Part shown: positions 12,945 to 17,494 of the stretch, piece by piece
Layout: the number at the start of each line of letters is the position of its first letter
Position numbering within the stretch: position 1 is the stretch's first letter
DNA from: DASSFZ01 sp036514635
Lineage (GTDB): Bacteria; Chloroflexota; Anaerolineae; Fen-1058
NCBI GenBank assembly: GCA_036514635.1
Contig: DATBWU010000260.1
Coordinates: 1-17,494, forward strand
Direction: 5' to 3'
DNA length: 17,494 nt
Made by a program: the position numbers and the translations under genes
The notes under the pieces: model-generated
The model's database searches: none
What the model was told of the DNA's origin: nothing
Seen by the model: only the letters and a program-made list of their open reading frames with translations

Positions 12945-14135
12945 ATGAAACGCAACACCTTGCAGGTTGTGATGGGCCTATTCCTGATTACCAGCTTGGC
13001 TCTGGCGGGATGCGGCGCCCAGACACAGGCAACGCCGACAGCCGTACCCCAGGCTGGCTCACCAGTGCCGGCTGTGACTGAACCCGCTGGAGTAGATCCG
13101 GCGGCGGCTCTGGCGGCGCTGGCCGGTCAAGTGTTCTCGACAGGGCCGAACGGGGAGTCTCCCACAGCGGCGAGTGAGGTCAGCCTGACGGATGCAGAAC
13201 TCGAACAAATCCGCCAGATGAACGCGACGGCGGCCATCGTCATGCACTACGGCGGCAACGATTGGTCGAATGCCCAGGTCGCCGGTGTGACCGCCCAGTT
13301 CGAGGAGATGGGGATCGAAGTGATTGCGGTGACGGATGCTGGGTTCAAACCGGAGAAGCAGGTGTCCGACATCGAAACGGTGTTGGCCAAGAACCCCAGC
13401 ATCATCGTCTCCATTCCGACCGACCCGGTGGCGACGGCCAATGCCTATCTCCAGGCCGCCCAGCAAGGGGTCAAGATCGTCTTCATGGACAACGTGCCCG
13501 CCGGTTTGAAACAGGGCCAGGATTACGTCAGTGTGGTCTCGGCCGACAACTATGGGAATGGCGTGGCCGCGGCGCACCTGATGGCGAAAGAGCTGGGCGG
13601 GCAAGGCACGATCGGCATCGTCTATCACGCCGCCGACTTCTTTGTCACCAAGCAGCGCTATGAAGCCTTCAAGGCGACGATCGAGGCGAATTATCCCAAT
13701 ATCGAGATCGTCGAGGAGCAGGGCATCGGCGGCCCCGACTTTGCGGGCGATGCCGAGAAAGCAGCCTCGGCGATGTTGACCAAGCATGCCGACCTGGACG
13801 GGATCTGGGCGGTGTGGGACGTGCCGGCTGAGGGCGTGATGGCCGCGGCGCGGGCCACGGGTCGCGAGGACTTGGTCATCACCACGATTGACTTGGGGCT
13901 GAACGTGGCGGTGGAGATGGCCAAGGGCGGTATGATCAAAGGCCTGGGCGCTCAACGCCCCTTCGATCAGGGTGCGACCGAGGCGCTGTTGGCCGGTTAC
14001 GGCCTGCTGGACAAGACTGCGCCGGCCTATGTGGCCCTCAGCGCCCTACCAGTTAGCAGAGACAACGTCCTGGAAGCATGGACCACCGTCTATCATCAAG
14101 AACCCCCGCAAGCCCTGAGCGACGCCGCTAAGTAG
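12945..14135 (+). CDS. CUT2-type sugar-binding lipoprotein (RbsB-like, type 1 periplasmic-binding fold)
   Basis: 396 aa. A signal peptide ends in lipobox LAGC with lipidated Cys23, followed by a long Thr/Pro/Ala-rich spacer (24-90), so it is anchored outside the membrane. Residues about 94-375 are a Peripla_BP_4 domain: AAIVMHYGGNDWSNAQVAGV, KPEKQVSDIETVLAKNPSIIV, then VVSADNYGNGVAAAHLMAKE, then LDGIWAVWDVPAEGVMAAAR and FDQGATEALLAGYGLL. It captures a sugar and hands it to the permease 15895-16893. AGAGGAGA precedes the ATG. A stable hairpin follows its stop, probably raising its mRNA level above the ATPase and permease. Ligand unknown; the GH35 neighbour hints at galactose or a galactoside. 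Confidence 0.93.
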   Translation: MKRNTLQVVMGLFLITSLALAGCGAQTQATPTAVPQAGSPVPAVTEPAGVDPAAALAALAGQVFSTGPNGESPTAASEVSLTDAELEQIRQMNATAAIVMHYGGNDWSNAQVAGVTAQFEEMGIEVIAVTDAGFKPEKQVSDIETVLAKNPSIIVSIPTDPVATANAYLQAAQQGVKIVFMDNVPAGLKQGQDYVSVVSADNYGNGVAAAHLMAKELGGQGTIGIVYHAADFFVTKQRYEAFKATIEANYPNIEIVEEQGIGGPDFAGDAEKAASAMLTKHADLDGIWAVWDVPAEGVMAAARATGREDLVITTIDLGLNVAVEMAKGGMIKGLGAQRPFDQGATEALLAGYGLLDKTAPAYVALSALPVSRDNVLEAWTTVYHQEPPQALSDAAK

Positions 14136-14162
14136 CCTCTGGCGGGGTTAGCTCTGGATTTG

Positions 14163-14207
14163 GACACGGATACACGGATTGGCTGGCTTAATCCGTGTAT
14201 CTGTGTC
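14163..14207 (+). terminator. Strong intra-operon hairpin between binding protein and ATPase genes
   Basis: An 18-bp stem (14163-14180 with 14190-14207; ACACGGATTnnnAATCCGTGT core, one G-T pair) with a 9-nt loop, 27 bp after the binding-protein stop. No T-run follows directly (GGGCTTGGCCTTT), so it is more likely a partial terminator or an mRNA-stabilising structure than a full stop. A weak promoter candidate (TTTCAC 14263, TATTAT 14285, 16-bp spacer) lies before the ATPase gene. Confidence 0.6.
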
Positions 14208-14380
14208 GGGCTTGGCCTTTGCCGCCATGCCGATGTTCTTCTGGTCAGCAGCATCTATCGCGTTTCACAAGATCAGTGCCGATGTATTATGATAGAGGCC
14301 TCGCTTAGGAAGCTGCTCTGCGCTGCGGAGCGTGCGCGGCAGGTGATGATTCGTTATTGAGAGCACGAGGTAAGAGCAAC

Positions 14381-15898
14381 ATGAGTTTAGCCACCGTTCA
14401 GATGCAGGGCATCACCAAGACATTCTATCATGTGCCTGCATTGGATCACGTTGACTTTGAATTGCGCCAGGGTGAAATTCACGCCCTGTTAGGCGAAAAC
14501 GGCGCCGGCAAATCGACCCTGATGAAAATCCTCAGGGGGATATACATTCCAGACTCAGGCCAGATCACGCTTCAAGGCAAGCCGGTGCGCTTTAACTCAC
14601 CGAATGAGGCCGGAGCGAATGGAATCGCGATGGTCTTTCAAGAGTTTAGTCTCATACCCACGCTGACCGTGGCCCAAAACATCTTCCTGACCCGGGAGGC
14701 GCGAAACCGAATCGGCTTGCTGGATGACCGGGCTTGTGAGCGGAAAGCTTTAGCCCTGTTTAGAGAGATGGGCGTCGAAATCGATCCCCGGACGCCGGTG
14801 GCCCAACTCAGCACCGGCTATCGGCAATTGACGGAGATAGCGACTGCTCTCTCCCAAGACGCTCGTATCCTGATTCTCGACGAGCCGACCGCGTCGCTGA
14901 CCCACGACGAGACGATGGCTCTGTTTAAGCTCATGCGTCGCCTTAAGGAGCGTGGTGTATCGATGATCTACATCTCACACCGGATGGAGGAGATATTTCA
15001 GATTGCCGACCGGATTACTGTGCTACGGGATGGTCGCCATGTTATCACTGACGATGTTGCCCATTTAAATATTCAACAAGTTATTGAGCATATCCTCGGT
15101 CGAAAGGCTAAGTCGGCTCTGAAATGGCAAGAACACACTTTGGATCAAAGCCGGGAACCTTTACTGGAAGTTAAGAACCTGACCTGTTACTCAGGGGTGC
15201 AGGGGGTAAGTTTTCGCCTGTATGCCGGGCAGGTTCTGGGGCTGGCCGGACTGATGGGGAGTGGGCGCACTGAATTGGTGCAGGCCATCTTCGGCATTAA
15301 CCGAATTAAATCGGGCGAGGTGCGCGTGCATGGGCGTAAACTCAGCATTCGGAGACCGGAAAATAGCATGATGGCCCGCATTGCGCTCATTCCAGAGGAT
15401 CGGCGCGTCCAGGGGTTAATTCTCAATCACGCCCTCCGAGACAACTTTCTGCTTCCCCTGCTGAAATTGGGCCGGCTCACACGCCGAAGCGGCCTGGTCG
15501 ACGATCGAGAGGGGAACCAACTCACGGCCACCTTCATTCAAAAACTAAGAATCCGTGCGAGCTCGATCTTTAAGCCCGTGCGCCTCCTCTCCGGGGGCAA
15601 CCAACAGAAGGTCGTCATTGCCAAATGGTTGAGCACCGATCCGGATATCTTCCTAATGGATGAGCCTACGGCCGGCGTGGACATCGGTACGAAAGGGGAA
15701 ATCCTCGACATGGTGCGTCAACTGGCCGATGCAGGTAAAGGGATCATCCTGATCTCTTCGGAGGTGCAAGAGCTACTCACTGTCTGTGATCGTATCCTCA
15801 TCCTGAAGAAGGGTCAGATTAGCCAGGAACTGGACCGGCGCGAGATTCCGACTGAAGAAAAACTGCATCATATTTTACAGGGAGCCCAGGTTGCATGA
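14381..15898 (+). CDS. CUT2 sugar ABC transporter ATPase (RbsA/MglA-like, two ABC domains)
   Basis: 505 aa with tandem ABC domains. N-domain: Walker A GENGAGKST (38-46), Q-loop FQEFS (86-90), signature-position LSTGYRQ (143-149), Walker B ILILDEP (D167, E168), H200. C-domain: degenerate Walker A GLMGSGRT (290-297, Lys replaced by Arg, normal for CUT2), signature LSGGNQQ (403-409), Walker B IFLMDEP (D427, E428). It powers sugar import through the permease whose gene overlaps by ATGA. ATG 14381 is chosen over in-frame TTG 14357 because homology starts at SLATVQMQGITKTF and GAGG lies upstream. The N-domain signature LSTGYRQ departs from the LSVAQQQ of RbsA, which the ABC-kinase fusion nearly retains. 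Confidence 0.94.
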   Translation: MSLATVQMQGITKTFYHVPALDHVDFELRQGEIHALLGENGAGKSTLMKILRGIYIPDSGQITLQGKPVRFNSPNEAGANGIAMVFQEFSLIPTLTVAQNIFLTREARNRIGLLDDRACERKALALFREMGVEIDPRTPVAQLSTGYRQLTEIATALSQDARILILDEPTASLTHDETMALFKLMRRLKERGVSMIYISHRMEEIFQIADRITVLRDGRHVITDDVAHLNIQQVIEHILGRKAKSALKWQEHTLDQSREPLLEVKNLTCYSGVQGVSFRLYAGQVLGLAGLMGSGRTELVQAIFGINRIKSGEVRVHGRKLSIRRPENSMMARIALIPEDRRVQGLILNHALRDNFLLPLLKLGRLTRRSGLVDDREGNQLTATFIQKLRIRASSIFKPVRLLSGGNQQKVVIAKWLSTDPDIFLMDEPTAGVDIGTKGEILDMVRQLADAGKGIILISSEVQELLTVCDRILILKKGQISQELDRREIPTEEKLHHILQGAQVA

Positions 15899-16893
15899 CC
15901 GACCAAACGACCGCTCATAGCGACGAGATCAAGCCCCGCGCCGGTTTCCTCAAAACGGCGTGGCAGCGCTTTGATTGGCAGGACTACGTCGTCTACATCG
16001 CCTTCGTCATCATTTTTATCGTTTTCTCGATAAACCTCTATGATGATGGATTCCTCAGTCAGAATAACTTACTCAACATCGTGCGGCAGACCGCGACCAT
16101 CTCCGTGATGGCCGTGGCCATGACGTTTGTGCTGAGTTCCGCCGAGATCGATCTATCGGTCGGGGCGGTCGCCGGGTTGGCCTCCGTCACGACCGCTCTC
16201 GTCATCGGCCAGGCTGGGCTGGTCGTTGGCGTAGCCGCCGGCTTGCTGACGGGCCTGCTCGTGGGAATGTTGAACGGTGTGTTGGTGACGCGGGTGGGTA
16301 TTCCCTCGTTCTTAGTGACGCTGGGCATGCTGGGCGTGGCTAAAGGAACGGCAATGTGGATCACCGATACGGCCCCGGTGCCGATCGCTGATCAAACCTA
16401 CACCGACATTTTCGGCTCCGGGAATCTTGGTCCGATTCCCTCGCTGATCATCTGGACGGCGCTGTTCCTGGTGGGCGGACACATCGTCCTGCGCGGCACT
16501 CTCTATGGGCGCCAGGTGCTGGCGACCGGCGGCAACGAGACCGCCGCGCGTTACAGTGGAATCAACACAAAGCGAATCAAGTTTCTCACACTCATGATCT
16601 CGAGTATGGTTGCCGCCCTGGCCGGTATGCTCTATGCCGGCCGGCTTCACTCGGGCCGGTTTCAATGGGGTGAGGGAGATGAGCTATCAGTCATTGCCGC
16701 GGTCGTATTAGGTGGGACGAGCCTTTTCGGCGGCATGGGGACCGTCGTGGGCACCATCATTGGCTCTCTCTTGATCGGGCTAATCAACAACGGGTTGATT
16801 TTGATGGGCCTGGAATTCAGCCAACAGTTGATCGTGCGCGGCGCGATCATCATCCTGGCCGTCGCCCTCACCGGGCGGAAAACTCAATCGTGA
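15895..16893 (+). CDS. CUT2 sugar ABC transporter permease (RbsC-like)
   Basis: A 332-aa membrane protein of the BPD_transp_2 family with about eight to ten hydrophobic segments starting at residue 31. The family motif is AEIDLSVGAVAGL (83-95), followed by VTRVGIPSFLVTLGMLGVAKG (131-151). The cytoplasmic loop TLYGRQVLATGGNETAARYSGI (202-223) is the conserved ATPase-docking region. The end has GDELSVIAAVVLGGTSLFGGMG, then VVGTIIGSLLIGLINNGL. It overlaps the ATPase stop by 4 nt and closes the operon. Normally one homodimer pairs with one double-ABC ATPase; the ABC-kinase could compete for or share the same docking loop (inference). Confidence 0.95.
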   Translation: MTDQTTAHSDEIKPRAGFLKTAWQRFDWQDYVVYIAFVIIFIVFSINLYDDGFLSQNNLLNIVRQTATISVMAVAMTFVLSSAEIDLSVGAVAGLASVTTALVIGQAGLVVGVAAGLLTGLLVGMLNGVLVTRVGIPSFLVTLGMLGVAKGTAMWITDTAPVPIADQTYTDIFGSGNLGPIPSLIIWTALFLVGGHIVLRGTLYGRQVLATGGNETAARYSGINTKRIKFLTLMISSMVAALAGMLYAGRLHSGRFQWGEGDELSVIAAVVLGGTSLFGGMGTVVGTIIGSLLIGLINNGLILMGLEFSQQLIVRGAIIILAVALTGRKTQS

Positions 16894-16934
16894 GCGTGCA
16901 GAAGACGCTTCAGCCGCATTCGCGGTAGCGCTTC

Positions 16935-16993
16935 CTCATTCACGTTCGTGCTCTAGGACCGCGCTCGTGCTCAACCGAGCGCGGTATTGTTTG
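16935..16993 (+). terminator. Hairpin repeat, right copy; probable operon terminator
   Basis: ACCGCGCTCG (16958-16967) and CGAGCGCGGT (16976-16985) form a perfect 10-bp stem with an 8-nt loop, followed by ATTGTTT, 65 bp after the permease stop. It works as a plausible plus-strand terminator. The 5' flank CTCATTCACGTT plus the stem align with 6489-6547 at a constant offset of 10446 bases. Confidence 0.65.
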
Positions 16994-17048
16994 GCTCTCC
17001 TGACTCTGGTGTGCTCTCACCGGGTGCATCCCCGCCGTGCATTTGAGG

Positions 17049-17054
17049 TATAAT
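17049..17054 (+). promoter_or_regulatory. -10 promoter element of the TPR gene
   Basis: Perfect TATAAT at 17049-17054 preceded by TTGAGG; no good -35 at 16-18 bp. The predicted start near 17061 would place a GTG (17062) at or next to the mRNA 5' end, so leaderless initiation is possible. Confidence 0.5.
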
Positions 17055-17103
17055 CCCAACAGTGGGCCGAACGACGAAACACGCGCCCTCTACCCAAGTT
17101 AGC

Positions 17104-17494
17104 GTGTCGAAAAGAAAGCACAAACACAAGTCTCAATTCGCTCCACCGGCCAACTCGCCGGCGGCGTTCAAGCAGAACGCTTTGAAAGCGTTTCGGCGGA
17201 ACGACTTTAACGCGGCCATCGATCAGTGGAACCGGTTGGACCTGGTGGCTGAACCGGCCGTGCGCTCGGCGCTGGCCGAGGTGCATTTTCGTCGCGCGCT
17301 GTCGGTCGGGGATTCCGCTCAATGCTGCGCCGACCTGGCGCGCTCGGTCGAGTTAGCGCCGGGCGAAGGTCGTTACTGGTATCACCTGGCATTGGCGCAT
17401 CACCGGGCCGATCGGCTTGACGAAGCGATTGCCGCGTATGCGCGCGCCGCCGAGACCGGCTTCTCACGCAACGGCTTCGGCTTCGTGTGCGGCC
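17104..17494 (+). CDS. TPR-repeat protein (3' end cut by window edge)
   Basis: An open frame to the window end, 130 codons seen. It begins GTG SKRKHKHKSQFAPPAN, a basic N-terminal tail, followed by paired amphipathic helices: FKQNALKAFRRNDFNAAIDQW, then AVRSALAEVHFRRALS, then CADLARSVELAPGEGRYWYH, then LALAHHRADRLDEAIAAYARA. The last two show the W/Y-L-G-like-Y-A-P spacing of tetratricopeptide repeats, which mediate protein contacts. An in-frame GTG at 17062, right at the predicted transcription start, is the alternative start; neither has a Shine-Dalgarno sequence. It is separated from the transporter operon by a terminator and is probably unrelated to it. Confidence 0.78.
   Translation, partial: MSKRKHKHKSQFAPPANSPAAFKQNALKAFRRNDFNAAIDQWNRLDLVAEPAVRSALAEVHFRRALSVGDSAQCCADLARSVELAPGEGRYWYHLALAHHRADRLDEAIAAYARAAETGFSRNGFGFVCG

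Noticed and set aside
13059..13955. 298-codon minus-strand frame
   Set aside because: Antisense shadow of the binding-protein gene; low-complexity Arg/His/Gly composition and no recognisable domain.
14160..14360. 66-codon plus-strand ORF between binding protein and ATPase
   Set aside because: It begins inside the 18-bp hairpin, has no ribosome site and shows no domain-like sequence.

Overview
The window looks like chromosomal DNA of a GC-rich bacterium, most likely a Chloroflexota member (Anaerolineae-like). This is an inference from gene content and style: CarD-type regulators beside single-RRM RNA-binding proteins, a GT4 plus GH130 pair, a substrate-binding lipoprotein with a Thr/Pro/Ala-rich spacer after the lipid-anchoring Cys, TATAAT-type promoters, and short or absent leaders. 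No rRNA, tRNA, CRISPR array, transposase or phage gene was seen.

Left part (1-6320, genes on the minus strand). Two paralogous pairs, each an RRM protein followed by a CarD-like regulator, lie about 5.3 kb apart (RRM 638-940 with CarD 1-483; RRM 5905-6207 with CarD 5367-5867). Both RRM genes have the same extended -10 promoter and a roughly 100-nt leader holding a hairpin plus T-run that looks like an attenuator. Between the pairs lie a GT4 glycosyltransferase with a C-terminal helical domain (2886-5201) and a GH130 mannoside phosphorylase/hydrolase-like gene (1423-2364). They are separated by about 520 bp of gene debris: a truncated SnoaL-like ORF and a truncated response-regulator receiver. 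A decayed Mg-type P-type ATPase (about 1071-1426) lies on the plus strand.

Right part (6489-16990, plus strand). A broken VapBC-like toxin-antitoxin pair is followed by the most unusual gene in the window. This is a soluble fusion of one CUT2-type sugar-transporter ABC ATPase domain to a complete histidine kinase core (7026-8525). It overlaps a receiver-only response regulator (8522-8899), which overlaps an OmpR/KdpE-type response regulator (8889-9602). Just downstream, four TCACA-like half-sites with 11-bp spacing sit at the -35 region of a candidate promoter. Then come a GH35-like beta-galactosidase, an unrecognised 269-aa protein, and a CUT2 sugar transporter: lipoprotein binding protein, double-ABC ATPase and permease.

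Working model (inference): the ABC-kinase reads the state of a CUT2 permease by docking to it as a transporter ATPase would. It phosphorylates the two response regulators, and the OmpR-type one switches on the glycosidase/transporter operon from the direct-repeat operator. A related hairpin-containing repeat occurs at both ends of this 10.4-kb block (6489-6547 and 16935-16993), so the block may be a cassette. A TPR-protein gene begins at the right edge.
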